DNA from: Escherichia ruysiae
GTDB taxonomy: Bacteria > Pseudomonadota > Gammaproteobacteria > Enterobacterales > Enterobacteriaceae
Length of the DNA stretch: 64,000 nucleotides
Assembly (NCBI RefSeq): GCF_031323975.1
Contig: NZ_JAVIWS010000001.1
Coordinates: 1,922,001-1,986,000, forward strand
Direction: 5' to 3'
This document shows positions 43,946-54,322 of this stretch, piece after piece. Both the position numbers and the translations under genes were made by a program. The notes beneath the pieces were generated by a model. It was not told the DNA's origin. It was given only the letters and a program-made list of their open reading frames with translations, and did no database searches. Numbering within the stretch: the stretch's first letter is position 1; the number at the start of each line of letters is the position of its first letter.

Positions 43946-44932
43946 ATGATACGTTTCGCTGTGATTGGCACGAACTGGATCACTCGTCAGTTCGTCGAGG
44001 CCGCCCATGAGAGCGGTAAATACAAGTTAACCGCCGTTTATTCCCGCAGCCTTGAACAGGCTCAGCACTTCGCCAATGATTTTTCTGTCGAGCATCTGTT
44101 TACATCGCTGGAAGCGATGGCGGAAAGCGATGCCATTGACGCGGTGTATATTGCCAGCCCGAATGCCCTGCACTTTTCCCAGACACAACTTTTCCTTAGC
44201 CATAAAATTCATGTGATTTGCGAGAAGCCGCTGGCGTCGAATCTGGCGGAAGTGGATGCCGCCATTGCCTGCGCACGAGAAAATCAGGTGGTGCTGTTTG
44301 AGGCATTTAAAACCGCCAGCCTGCCGAACTTTCATCTGTTACGCCAGGTGCTGCCGAAAGTCGGCAAATTGCGTAAAGTCTTTTTCAACTACTGCCAGTA
44401 TTCCTCGCGGTATCAGCGTTACCTGGATGGTGAGAATCCCAACACCTTTAATCCGGCGTTCTCTAACGGTTCAATCATGGATATCGGCTTTTACTGCCTG
44501 GCGTCGGCGGTGGCGTTATTTGGTGAACCGAAAAGCGTGCAGGCAACCGCCAGTTTGCTGGCAAGTGGTGTAGATGCCCACGGCGTGGTGGTGATGGATT
44601 ACGGTGATTTCAGCGTCACCTTGCAGCATTCAAAAGTGAGCGATTCTGTGCTGGCAAGCGAGATTCAAGGCGAAGCGGGATCGCTGGTGATTGAAAAACT
44701 TTCTGAATGCCAGAAAGTCTGCTTTGTGCCACGCGGCAGCCAGATGCAGGATCTCACCCAACCGCAGCATATTAATACCATGCTCTACGAAGCAGAGCTG
44801 TTCGCTACCCTGGTGGATGAGCATCTGGTGGATCATCCAGGGCTGGCGGTCAGTCGCATCACTGCCAAACTGCTGACCGAGATCCGCCGCCAGACTGGGG
44901 TGATTTTTCCGGCAGATAGCGTAAAACTATAA
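43946..44932 (+). CDS. ygjR: Gfo/Idh/MocA-family oxidoreductase YgjR
   Basis: A predicted NAD(P)-dependent sugar or polyol oxidoreductase. The Rossmann motif is VIGTNWITRQFVEAA right at the start; VYIASPNALH (near 73) and the catalytic EKP (VICEKPLASN near 98) are clear. I prefer ATG 43946 (328 residues) because GGAG lies 12 bases upstream and the family starts directly with the first beta strand. ATG 43928 (334 residues) is the alternative. Substrate unknown. Confidence 0.88.
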   Translation: MIRFAVIGTNWITRQFVEAAHESGKYKLTAVYSRSLEQAQHFANDFSVEHLFTSLEAMAESDAIDAVYIASPNALHFSQTQLFLSHKIHVICEKPLASNLAEVDAAIACARENQVVLFEAFKTASLPNFHLLRQVLPKVGKLRKVFFNYCQYSSRYQRYLDGENPNTFNPAFSNGSIMDIGFYCLASAVALFGEPKSVQATASLLASGVDAHGVVVMDYGDFSVTLQHSKVSDSVLASEIQGEAGSLVIEKLSECQKVCFVPRGSQMQDLTQPQHINTMLYEAELFATLVDEHLVDHPGLAVSRITAKLLTEIRRQTGVIFPADSVKL

Positions 44933-44964
44933 TTGCCAAAGTAAAACAGTGTAAAAGGTATGTA

Positions 44965-45001
44965 ACAGACCATTGACTGGCTGAATGGTCTGTCATACTT
45001 T
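44965..45001 (+). promoter_or_regulatory. Candidate alx promoter inside a 10-bp inverted repeat
   Basis: ACAGACCATT (44965-44974) and AATGGTCTGT (44984-44993) form a perfect inverted repeat with a 9-base spacer. TTGACT (44973-44978), starting at the last two bases of the left arm, is a good -35, with TACTTT (44996-45001) at 17-base spacing or CATACT at 15. The repeat could instead act as the ygjR terminator. Confidence 0.5.
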
Positions 45002-45008
45002 GTTACCT

Positions 45009-45198
45009 GCAAAGGGGAGTAACTTCATTGCCGGTCGATCGTCATTACGATGTGTGAAAAACCACATCCGGTCACCGGGCAACCCGAAAGGAATACGCAG
45101 ACGTATTCCTTTTTTGTTGTAAGTGAGACCTTGCCGGAAGGCGAGGTCTATGCATAAAAAGCAGCGGCTGACGTCTTCCGACGTTGGCCGTTTTTTTT
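45009..45198 (+). ncRNA. sraF: alx leader riboswitch (yybP-ykoY/PRE element, SraF RNA)
   Basis: The leader begins AAAGGGGAGTAAC, the typical 5' part of the yybP-ykoY aptamer, and runs through CCGGTCACCGGGCAACCCGAAAGG. Two terminator-like hairpins follow: AGGAATACG/CGTATTCCT with six T (45089-45115) and CGGCTGACGTC/GACGTTGGCCG with eight T (45165-45198). In E. coli this element controls alx in response to alkaline pH and manganese and is also detected as the SraF small RNA. The 5' end is inferred. Confidence 0.85.
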
Positions 45199-45215
45199 AT
45201 GTGTAAGGAACTTCT

Positions 45216-46181
45216 ATGAATACTGTCGGCACGCCGTTGCTATGGGGCGGATTCGCTGTTGTTGTCGCCATTATGCTGGCTATCGACCTGTTGTTGCAGG
45301 GGCGTCGTGGGGCACATGCCATGACCATGAAACAGGCTGCGGCCTGGTCGCTGGTCTGGGTGACGCTGTCGTTACTGTTTAACGCCGCTTTCTGGTGGTA
45401 TCTGGTGCAGACACAGGGGCGCGAAGTCGCTGACCCGCAGGCGCTGGCCTTCCTCACGGGTTATCTGATTGAGAAATCGCTGGCGGTCGATAACGTCTTC
45501 GTCTGGTTAATGTTGTTCAGCTATTTCTCTGTTCCGGCGGCATTACAGCGCCGCGTGCTGGTGTATGGCGTGCTCGGGGCGATTGTTCTGCGTACCGTCA
45601 TGATCTTCACCGGTAGCTGGCTGATTTCGCAGTTCGACTGGATCCTGTATATCTTCGGTGCATTCCTGCTGTTTACCGGCGTGAAGATGGCGCTGGCTCA
45701 TGAAGATGAATCAGGAATCGGCGACAAGCCGCTGGTGCGCTGGCTGCGCGGTCATTTGCGCATGACCGACACCATCGACAACGAGCATTTCTTTGTGCGT
45801 AAGAATGGCTTGTTGTACGCCACACCGCTGATGCTGGTGCTGATTCTGGTGGAATTGAGCGATGTGATTTTCGCCGTGGATAGCATTCCGGCTATCTTCG
45901 CTGTTACCACCGATCCGTTTATTGTGCTGACCTCAAACCTGTTTGCGATCCTCGGCCTGCGTGCGATGTATTTCCTGCTGGCAGGCGTAGCAGAACGTTT
46001 CTCGATGCTCAAATATGGTCTGGCGGTGATTCTGGTGTTTATCGGTATCAAGATGCTGATTGTCGACTTCTACCATATTCCGATCGCCGTCTCGCTGGGC
46101 GTGGTGTTTGGCATTCTGGTGATGACGTTTATTATCAACGCCTGGGTGAATTATCGGCATGATAAGCAGCGGGTAGAATGA
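45216..46181 (+). CDS. alx: TerC-family membrane protein Alx
   Basis: A 321-residue inner membrane protein with about nine hydrophobic helices, of the TerC/Alx family. The conserved acidic positions DLLLQ near the first helix, [13 protein letters not shown] near 86, [14 protein letters not shown] near 215 are the likely metal path. Alx is induced at high pH and linked to manganese homeostasis. Expression is set by the riboswitch leader, whose last hairpin ends 17 bases before the start codon. AAGGA is the ribosome site. Confidence 0.95.
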   Translation: MNTVGTPLLWGGFAVVVAIMLAIDLLLQGRRGAHAMTMKQAAAWSLVWVTLSLLFNAAFWWYLVQTQGREVADPQALAFLTGYLIEKSLAVDNVFVWLMLFSYFSVPAALQRRVLVYGVLGAIVLRTVMIFTGSWLISQFDWILYIFGAFLLFTGVKMALAHEDESGIGDKPLVRWLRGHLRMTDTIDNEHFFVRKNGLLYATPLMLVLILVELSDVIFAVDSIPAIFAVTTDPFIVLTSNLFAILGLRAMYFLLAGVAERFSMLKYGLAVILVFIGIKMLIVDFYHIPIAVSLGVVFGILVMTFIINAWVNYRHDKQRVE

Positions 46182-46227
46182 TTTTTAATCTGCCTGAGCT
46201 GTGTACCCTGTCATCAACATGAGCACC

Positions 46228-46340
46228 GTTTTCTCCCTCTCCCTTCCAGGGAGAGGGTCGGGGTGAGGGTAATTTTTCGCACCAATGCTGGCCTGTTCCC
46301 CTCACCCTAACCCTCTCCCCAAAAGGGGCGAGGGGACTGA
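46228..46340. repeat. Inverted pair of boxC-like repeats between alx and sstT
   Basis: CTCCCTCTCCCTTCCAGGGA-GAGGGTCGGGGTGAGGG and CCCCTCACCCTAACCCTCTC-CCCAAAAGGGGCGAGGGG are opposite copies of the unit also found at 10022-10134. The remaining part of this 399-base gap (46341-46580) is AT-rich and must hold the sstT promoter; I could not fix its hexamers. Confidence 0.7.
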
Positions 46341-46580
46341 CCGGGTACTTTTTTGACGTTGTCATCAGTCTGGAAGCCGCACGTTGGGCTTTATTTTTAT
46401 GTCAAACAAATGTAACCATTAAGTTGCAAAACATGACCTCCCTTTAAAATCCAGCATTTTTCGCTTCCCGAAGCTGTAACTTTCCTTATACTCGACCTTG
46501 CAAACACTTTGTTACATCCTGAAAGATGCGTCGAAAGAACGTACCAGGGATGTACGACAACACAATGAAAGGATCGAAAA

Positions 46581-47825
46581 ATGACTACGCAACATTCACC
46601 GGGGCTATTCCGGCGTCTGGCTCATGGCAGCCTGGTAAAACAAATCCTGGTCGGCCTTGTTCTGGGGATTATTCTGGCATGGATCTCAAAACCGGCGGCT
46701 GAAGCTGTTGGTCTGTTAGGCACTTTATTTGTTGGCGCCCTGAAAGCCGTAGCACCCATCCTGGTGCTGATGTTGGTGATGGCTTCCATCGCTAACCACC
46801 AACACGGGCAGAAAACCAATATCCGCCCTATTCTGTTCCTCTATCTGCTGGGTACTTTCTCCGCCGCACTGGCCGCAGTCGTTTTCAGCTTCGCCTTCCC
46901 TTCTACCCTGCATTTATCCAGTAGCGCAGGCGATATTTCGCCGCCGTCAGGTATTGTGGAAGTGATGCGCGGACTGGTAATGAGCATGGTTTCCAACCCC
47001 ATCGACGCGCTGTTGAAAGGTAATTACATCGGGATTCTGGTGTGGGCTATTGGCCTCGGTTTCGCGCTGCGTCACGGTAACGAAACCACCAAAAACCTGG
47101 TCAATGATATGTCGAATGCCGTCACCTTTATGGTGAAACTGGTGATTCGCTTCGCACCAATCGGTATTTTTGGTCTGGTTTCTTCTACCCTGGCAACTAC
47201 CGGTTTCTCCACACTGTGGGGCTACGCGCAACTGCTGGTCGTGCTGGTTGGCTGTATGTTGCTGGTGGCGCTGGTGGTTAACCCACTGCTGGTGTGGTGG
47301 AAAATTCGTCGTAACCCGTTCCCGCTGGTGCTGCTGTGCCTGCGCGAAAGCGGCGTGTATGCCTTCTTCACCCGCAGCTCTGCGGCGAACATTCCGGTGA
47401 ATATGGCGCTGTGCGAAAAGCTGAATCTGGATCGCGATACCTATTCCGTTTCTATTCCGCTGGGAGCCACCATCAATATGGCGGGCGCAGCAATCACCAT
47501 TACGGTGTTGACGCTTGCTGCGGTTAATACGCTGGGTATTCCGGTCGATCTGCCTACGGCGCTGCTGCTGAGCGTGGTTGCTTCCCTATGTGCCTGTGGC
47601 GCCTCCGGCGTGGCGGGGGGTTCTCTGCTGCTGATCCCACTGGCCTGTAATATGTTCGGTATTTCGAACGATATCGCCATGCAGGTGGTTGCCGTCGGCT
47701 TTATCATCGGCGTGTTGCAGGACTCTTGCGAAACCGCACTGAACTCTTCAACTGACGTGCTGTTCACTGCGGCTGTTTGCCAGGCAGAAGACGAGCGTCT
47801 GGCAAATAGCGCCCTGCGTAATTAA
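46581..47825 (+). CDS. sstT: Sodium:serine/threonine symporter SstT
   Basis: A 414-residue inner membrane transporter of the dicarboxylate/amino acid:cation symporter (DAACS, glutamate transporter) family. It takes up serine and threonine with sodium. The helical hairpin serine-rich loop is seen as [16 protein letters not shown] near 265. The helix 7 signature [15 protein letters not shown] lies near 290, and the C-terminal half ends with [25 protein letters not shown] lies before the start. Its mRNA is a known target of the GcvB small RNA in enterobacteria. Confidence 0.96.
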   Translation: MTTQHSPGLFRRLAHGSLVKQILVGLVLGIILAWISKPAAEAVGLLGTLFVGALKAVAPILVLMLVMASIANHQHGQKTNIRPILFLYLLGTFSAALAAVVFSFAFPSTLHLSSSAGDISPPSGIVEVMRGLVMSMVSNPIDALLKGNYIGILVWAIGLGFALRHGNETTKNLVNDMSNAVTFMVKLVIRFAPIGIFGLVSSTLATTGFSTLWGYAQLLVVLVGCMLLVALVVNPLLVWWKIRRNPFPLVLLCLRESGVYAFFTRSSAANIPVNMALCEKLNLDRDTYSVSIPLGATINMAGAAITITVLTLAAVNTLGIPVDLPTALLLSVVASLCACGASGVAGGSLLLIPLACNMFGISNDIAMQVVAVGFIIGVLQDSCETALNSSTDVLFTAAVCQAEDERLANSALRN

Positions 47826-47828
47826 TGT

Positions 47829-48380
47829 TTAACCCCTTTCGTCAACGGCGGAAGGGGTTTTCTCTACTTTAAATGGATCAATTCCCCTTTTCTGCATCCG
47901 CCAGAAACGAATGATATTCAGGCCATTCATTAGCAGAAAACTGCCCTCAATCATCGTGCCGCCAATCGACCCCGCCCAGAAGTTGTGAATCACCCAGCAA
48001 CACGTTGAAAACCACATTACGCAGCGCATGGTCAGCCCTTTACAGCGGAACAGCGCCCAGGTACTGACAATCGTGCCAATAACCGGCAATAGTTCAACAG
48101 GATGATGGAACTTCGCCAGGCCGATTCCGCCAGTCAGCACAATAAATATCGCCATTACCCATAAGCTGCGCGTGCGTAAGGTAATCAACGTACGAATAGC
48201 ATTAAGGATGGCACTGGCACCGGCAGGATAAGTGCCCAGGAGGAAAAAATGCACGCCAATAACGGCGCTATAGACCGAAAGCTGCTTTTTGAAGCGACGT
48301 TCGTCACGGTTAAAAAATGTAGTGATACCAATCAGAAAGGCGATGACACCCACGCCCTGGGCCAGCCAATACGCGGTCAT
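47829..48380 (-). CDS. ygjV: Inner membrane protein YgjV (YgjV/DUF-type, four to six helices)
   Basis: A 183-residue hydrophobic protein with about five or six membrane helices (LAQGVGVIAFLIGITTFF, AVIGVHFFLLGTYPAGASA and later ones) and a short charged tail ending VDERG. It belongs to the bacterial inner membrane YgjV family of unknown function. It is convergent with sstT, leaving only three bases between the stop codons. A hairpin lies about 30 bases upstream of its start. Confidence 0.85.
   Translation of the reverse strand: MTAYWLAQGVGVIAFLIGITTFFNRDERRFKKQLSVYSAVIGVHFFLLGTYPAGASAILNAIRTLITLRTRSLWVMAIFIVLTGGIGLAKFHHPVELLPVIGTIVSTWALFRCKGLTMRCVMWFSTCCWVIHNFWAGSIGGTMIEGSFLLMNGLNIIRFWRMQKRGIDPFKVEKTPSAVDERG
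47831..47863. terminator. Terminator shared by sstT and ygjV
   Basis: AACCCCTT...AAGGGGTT with a 13-base inner part and TTTCTCT after it, starting 6 bases past the sstT stop. It overlaps the last codons of ygjV on the other strand, so the two convergent genes share it. Confidence 0.7.
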
Positions 48381-48408
48381 GATAAATCCTTAACAGGTAT
48401 GGAAAAGC

Positions 48409-48442
48409 AAACGGCGCTTCACATTATGAAACGCCGTTTTTT
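48409..48442. terminator. Terminator of uxaCA
   Basis: AAACGGCG-C-TTC pairs with GAA-A-CGCCGTTT across ACATTAT, with A/T runs on both sides. It lies 21 bases after the uxaA stop and just upstream of ygjV. It can separate the two minus-strand units. Confidence 0.8.
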
Positions 48443-48462
48443 ATTAACAACTCATTTCGACT

Positions 48463-49950
48463 TTATAGCGTTACGCCGCTTTTGAAGATCGCCAGTTCGC
48501 GGAAGTCGTTACGCTCGTTGCAAGTTTGCTTACCGTTGGCAAACTCAACGATGGTATCGATAAATTCTTCCAGCAACTGCGGCATCGCTTTTCCGTGAAT
48601 CAACTGACCCGCGTCAAAGTCGATCCAGTGTTTTTTCTTCGCCGCCAGTTCACTGTTGGTGGCAATTTTCACCGTCGGCACAAAACCACCATACGGCGTA
48701 CCTCGACCGGTACTGAACAGCACCATGTGACAGCCGGCGCCCGCCAGGGCACTGGTCGCTACGGCATCGTTACCCGGCGCACTTAACAAGTTCAGCCCCG
48801 GCGTTTTCAGACGCTCGCCGTAACGCAGCACGTCAACCACGACACTGGAACCCGCTTTCTGGGTACATCCAAGTGATTTGTCTTCCAGCGTGGTGATACC
48901 GCCCGCTTTGTTCCCCGGTGATGGGTTTTCGTAAATGGGCTGGTCATGAGCAATAAAGTACTGTTTGAAGTCGTTGACCATGGTGACCAGTTTTTCAAAC
49001 GTTGCTTCGTCGCGGCAATGATCCATCAGCAACTGCTCTGCGCCAAACATCTCCGGCACTTCGGTCAGTACGGTAGTACCGCCGTTAGCAATCACGTAGT
49101 CAGAAAAACGCCCCAGCATCGGGTTAGCGGTAATACCAGAAAGACCATCAGAACCACCGCACTCCAGACCAAACTTCAGTTCGCTGAGTTTGCCTGGCTC
49201 GCGTTTATCGTTGCGCATCACGTTATACAGCTGATGCAAATGCTCGATCCCGGCTTCGATTTCATCGTCCTGCTGCTGGCAGATCATGAAATGAACGCGT
49301 TCAGGATCGATGTCCCCCAGCGTTTCACGGAAGACATCGACCTGATTGTTTTCACAGCCCAGACCAATCACCAGCACCGCACCTGCGTTCGGGTGGCGCA
49401 CCATGTTTTGCAGCATAGTGCGGGTATTGATGTGATCGTCACCCAGTTGTGAGCAGCCGTAGGTGTGGCTGAAGAGGAACACGCCGTCAGTACCTTCAGC
49501 GTTGTTGGTCTCTTTCAGGAAACGGTTCTGGATCTGCCGCGCGATGCCGTTGACACAGCCCACGGTTGGCAGGATCCACAGCTCGTTACGCACCCCGACA
49601 TCGCCGTTAGCGCGACGATAGATCTGCACTTCACGATCTGCCGCTTGTGCTGGCAGATCGTGAAAATCAGGTTGATAGCGATACTGATCCAGATCGCTCA
49701 GATTCGTGCGCGTATTGTGGGCGTGAACGTGTTCCCCCGCCGCAATATCCGCCAGTGCATAACCAATCGGCAGGCCGTATTTAATAACGTTGGCCCCTTT
49801 TGCGATATCCGTTAACGCAAATTTATGTCCTCGAGCGACATCCTGGCGCAGCGTAACGGTTTGGTTATCGACACTGACTTCTGTGCCTTCCGCCAAATCT
49901 GCTAAAGCAACCGCGACGTTATCCAGTGCATGGATCTTGATGTATTGCAT
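48463..49950 (-). CDS. uxaA: Altronate dehydratase UxaA
   Basis: Converts D-altronate to 2-keto-3-deoxygluconate in galacturonate breakdown. It has 495 residues of the UxaA/GarD family: a small N-terminal SAF-like domain (about 1-75, binding the metal through the HKFALTDIAKG region) and a large catalytic domain with VGCVNGIARQI, HTYGCSQLGDDH, GLGCENNQ and LECGGSDGLSG motifs. The iron-dependent family has conserved Cys and His as seen here. It starts 14 bases after uxaC in the uxaCA operon. Confidence 0.97.
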   Translation of the reverse strand: MQYIKIHALDNVAVALADLAEGTEVSVDNQTVTLRQDVARGHKFALTDIAKGANVIKYGLPIGYALADIAAGEHVHAHNTRTNLSDLDQYRYQPDFHDLPAQAADREVQIYRRANGDVGVRNELWILPTVGCVNGIARQIQNRFLKETNNAEGTDGVFLFSHTYGCSQLGDDHINTRTMLQNMVRHPNAGAVLVIGLGCENNQVDVFRETLGDIDPERVHFMICQQQDDEIEAGIEHLHQLYNVMRNDKREPGKLSELKFGLECGGSDGLSGITANPMLGRFSDYVIANGGTTVLTEVPEMFGAEQLLMDHCRDEATFEKLVTMVNDFKQYFIAHDQPIYENPSPGNKAGGITTLEDKSLGCTQKAGSSVVVDVLRYGERLKTPGLNLLSAPGNDAVATSALAGAGCHMVLFSTGRGTPYGGFVPTVKIATNSELAAKKKHWIDFDAGQLIHGKAMPQLLEEFIDTIVEFANGKQTCNERNDFRELAIFKSGVTL

Positions 49951-49964
49951 ATCAACCCCAGACC

Positions 49965-51484
<1,520 letters not shown>

Positions 51485-51590
51485 AAACGTAGTTAAAAAA
51501 ATTACTCTCAAAGTGGTAAATATCGCTGCAAGCCGCGCCGTTACTGGCCTCGCTATCATCGTGTAATGTCCCTACAAATATTCGCACATT

Positions 51591-51606
51591 TGTGATGGCT
51601 CTCACC
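51591..51606 (+). promoter_or_regulatory. CRP site of exuT
   Basis: TGTGATGGCTCTCACC is a strong match to TGTGA-N6-TCACA. It lies just upstream of the exuT operator at 51611. Confidence 0.65.
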
Positions 51607-51610
51607 TTTT

Positions 51611-51630
51611 AAAGTTGTATGACAAGTTAT
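51611..51630 (+). promoter_or_regulatory. ExuR operator of exuT
   Basis: AAAGTTGTATGACAAGTTAT, a symmetric variant of the ExuR-type sites before uxaC and exuR. Confidence 0.7.
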
Positions 51631-51701
51631 CTTTTTGCCGTCGCAAATCATAAGTCGACGGAATGCAAATTGCCGATTCATTCTCTGGATGGATTGGATT
51701 G

Positions 51702-51767
51702 ACCGGTACGGAAGCCGAATTAGCACGAAACTTTCATGGCAACGTTCGGGGCGTGCCGGTTTTTTTT
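51702..51767 (+). terminator. Possible leader terminator/attenuator before exuT
   Basis: ACCGGTACG (51702-51710) can pair with CGTGCCGGT (51752-51760), with eight T immediately after. The T run ends 89 bases before the exuT ATG, so it would lie in the mRNA leader. A competing pair GCACG (51723) with CGTGC (51752) uses the same right arm, giving two alternative structures. Confidence 0.4.
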
Positions 51768-51855
51768 CGGTTACCCGGTCGTAAGTAACATCTTCAGCCT
51801 CTGGCGGGATGATGGCCGCGATTACTGCGGATATAACAAAACGATGAGGTTTTAC

Positions 51856-53154
51856 ATGCGTAAAATTAAAGGGTTACGTTGGTATATGATCGCACTGGTG
51901 ACGCTCGGCACCGTGCTCGGTTACCTGACGCGTAACACTGTGGCGGCAGCTGCGCCAACTCTGATGGAAGAGTTAAACATCTCCACCCAACAGTATTCCT
52001 ACATCATCGCAGCTTATTCTGCTGCTTATACGGTCATGCAACCGGTAGCGGGTTATGTACTGGATGTTCTGGGTACAAAAATCGGTTACGCGATGTTTGC
52101 CGTGTTGTGGGCTGTGTTCTGTGGCGCTACCGCGCTGGCAGGTAGCTGGGGCGGCCTGGCGATTGCTCGTGGTGCGGTAGGTGCTGCTGAAGCAGCAATG
52201 ATCCCAGCGGGTCTGAAAGCCAGTTCCGAATGGTTCCCGGCGAAAGAGCGTTCCATCGCAGTAGGTTACTTTAACGTTGGTTCTTCAATTGGTGCGATGA
52301 TTGCACCGCCGCTGGTGGTATGGGCAATTGTGATGCACAGCTGGCAGATGGCATTTATCATCTCCGGTGCGCTGAGCTTTATCTGGGCGATGGCATGGCT
52401 GATTTTCTATAAACACCCGCGCGACCAGAAACATCTGACTGATGAAGAACGCGAATACATTATTAACGGTCAGGAAGCCCAGCACCAGGTTGGCACGGCG
52501 AAGAAAATGTCCGTTGGTCAGATTCTGCGTAACCGTCAGTTCTGGGGTATCGCGCTGCCGCGTTTCCTGGCTGAACCGGCGTGGGGGACTTTCAACGCGT
52601 GGATCCCACTGTTCATGTTTAAAGTTTACGGCTTTAACCTGAAAGAGATCGCGATGTTCGCCTGGATGCCGATGCTGTTTGCTGACCTCGGTTGTATCCT
52701 CGGTGGTTACCTGCCGCCGCTGTTCCAGCGTTGGTTTGGCGTGAACCTGATCGTCTCCCGTAAGATGGTAGTCACGCTGGGTGCGGTGCTGATGATTGGC
52801 CCAGGTATGATCGGTCTGTTCACCAATCCATATGTGGCGATTATGCTGCTGTGTATCGGTGGTTTTGCTCACCAGGCACTGTCTGGCGCACTGATTACGC
52901 TCTCTTCTGACGTGTTCGGTCGTAACGAAGTGGCAACGGCAAACGGTCTGACCGGGATGTCCGCATGGCTGGCAAGTACGCTGTTTGCCTTGGTTGTTGG
53001 TGCTCTGGCTGACACCATCGGCTTCAGCCCGCTGTTCGCAGTGCTGGCAGTGTTCGACCTGTTAGGCGCGCTGGTTATCTGGACGGTATTGCAGAACAAA
53101 CCGGCGATTGAGGTGGCGCAGGAAACACATAACGATCCCGCCCCGCAACATTAA
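51856..53154 (+). CDS. exuT: Hexuronate transporter ExuT
   Basis: A 432-residue proton-coupled MFS transporter (anion:cation symporter family) that imports galacturonate and glucuronate. I start at ATG 51856 (MRKIKGLRWYM) with GAGG 8 bases upstream; the longer open frame has no ribosome site. Twelve hydrophobic helices and MFS features are visible, such as YLTRNTVAAAAPTLM near the start and GYVLDVLGTKIGY between helices 2 and 3. It feeds uxaCA, with which it shares ExuR and CRP control. A fimbrial operon, not exuR, follows it here. Confidence 0.96.
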   Translation: MRKIKGLRWYMIALVTLGTVLGYLTRNTVAAAAPTLMEELNISTQQYSYIIAAYSAAYTVMQPVAGYVLDVLGTKIGYAMFAVLWAVFCGATALAGSWGGLAIARGAVGAAEAAMIPAGLKASSEWFPAKERSIAVGYFNVGSSIGAMIAPPLVVWAIVMHSWQMAFIISGALSFIWAMAWLIFYKHPRDQKHLTDEEREYIINGQEAQHQVGTAKKMSVGQILRNRQFWGIALPRFLAEPAWGTFNAWIPLFMFKVYGFNLKEIAMFAWMPMLFADLGCILGGYLPPLFQRWFGVNLIVSRKMVVTLGAVLMIGPGMIGLFTNPYVAIMLLCIGGFAHQALSGALITLSSDVFGRNEVATANGLTGMSAWLASTLFALVVGALADTIGFSPLFAVLAVFDLLGALVIWTVLQNKPAIEVAQETHNDPAPQH

Positions 53155-53176
53155 CGCTTAGCGTGAGTTTTAATGT

Positions 53177-53210
53177 CGAAGCCGCCTGTTCAGGCGGCTT
53201 CGTTGTTTAT
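53177..53210 (+). terminator. Terminator after exuT
   Basis: A perfect 12-bp stem CGAAGCCGCCTG/CAGGCGGCTTCG with TT loop and TTGTTTAT after it. It separates exuT from the convergent fimbrial operon. Confidence 0.85.
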
Positions 53211-53236
53211 ATAGAACGTTTGTCCGGCCTGGAGGG

Positions 53237-54322
53237 TTAATTGATAGTTGGCAAGGACGGAGTAAAGACCACCGACAGTTTACCCATGTAGTACCCGGCC
53301 TGCTTATCCATCACGCTGAACTTCTCTACCGCCAGGGTTAATGGCGTCGGCACACACATAACAGCGTAACGAATACCAGGCAGTACAACCGGACGAACGC
53401 GCTTCAGGTTAATACTGTTCCAGACCATATTTTCATTATTGCGCACGTCAATTTGCCCGCCCGTTTCCGGGTTATACATTTTTACGCGGTAATCAATACG
53501 TTCTGAGGCATCTGTCGATGTTCCTCCCTGACGATAAATCGAGAAGTCGCCATCTCTTCGCCCGGCAGCCGGGCGACCTTCATCTTTAAGCTGGATTTCA
53601 TAACTGATGGCGTTGCCGTTAAAACCATCGTACAGGCACATATCCAGCGTGGTCAGATCCTGAGCATAGTTACTGCCATTGACGCTCCCCGTCGGGTGTA
53701 GATCCAACTGTACCCGTGGCGTGGCGTGGGCAAACTCCGGAAAGAAGATATCGATATGGTTGGGATCGAGCGTATTAAGCGTGATATCCGCAAAATAATC
53801 TGCTCCAGGGTAGGTAAAATGCATTTTAACGGAACCTTCCCAGACGCCACCAATCGGTAATTTTTTCATTTCTGCTTGCTCAAGATAGAGCGTTAACAGT
53901 TTTACATTGGCATTATAAGCACCGCTATTAGCTATACATCGACGAGTAGTTGTACTATCTAAAGGGAATTGCGCCGACCAGCCATCACAGTCCCCTCCGG
54001 GATTGCGGACCACAAAATTCGTATATCCTTTAAGGTTAACTGGCCAACGCATACCACTGCGCTTTTCTGTCATATAAATTTTCACGTTTGAATAATTACC
54101 AGATGGTGTACAAATCTGCTGTCGATCAGGAAAATTGCACTGATAACTTGACCATGCGGTGTCGTAGTTTATAGCAGGGGGTTCTTCCTTGTTCCAGATG
54201 TAATAATCTGCCCTGCCGACTGCCAAATCATAAGTAATTTCAGCCGTAACGTTGGGCGATGCCTGAACACCTGCAACCGAGCCCAAAAAGCAAAATAGTA
54301 TGGCAATCAATCGCTTTCTCAT
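53237..54322 (-). CDS. CS1/CFA-I-type fimbrial tip adhesin (CooD/CfaE-like)
   Basis: A 361-residue secreted protein with signal peptide (about 1-21, IAILFCFLGSVAGVQA). It is last in the fimbrial operon and its start overlaps the usher stop as ATGA. The size and order are those of CooD/CfaE minor subunits, which nucleate assembly and bind the receptor. The N-terminal half would be the adhesin domain, with cysteine pairs such as CNFPDRQQIC and GDCDGW/RRCIAN. The C-terminal half from about 205 looks like a pilin domain and holds LDMCLYDGFNGNA, close to the MCLYDGY stretch in CfaE as I remember it. The receptor cannot be predicted. Confidence 0.85.
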   Translation of the reverse strand: MRKRLIAILFCFLGSVAGVQASPNVTAEITYDLAVGRADYYIWNKEEPPAINYDTAWSSYQCNFPDRQQICTPSGNYSNVKIYMTEKRSGMRWPVNLKGYTNFVVRNPGGDCDGWSAQFPLDSTTTRRCIANSGAYNANVKLLTLYLEQAEMKKLPIGGVWEGSVKMHFTYPGADYFADITLNTLDPNHIDIFFPEFAHATPRVQLDLHPTGSVNGSNYAQDLTTLDMCLYDGFNGNAISYEIQLKDEGRPAAGRRDGDFSIYRQGGTSTDASERIDYRVKMYNPETGGQIDVRNNENMVWNSINLKRVRPVVLPGIRYAVMCVPTPLTLAVEKFSVMDKQAGYYMGKLSVVFTPSLPTIN

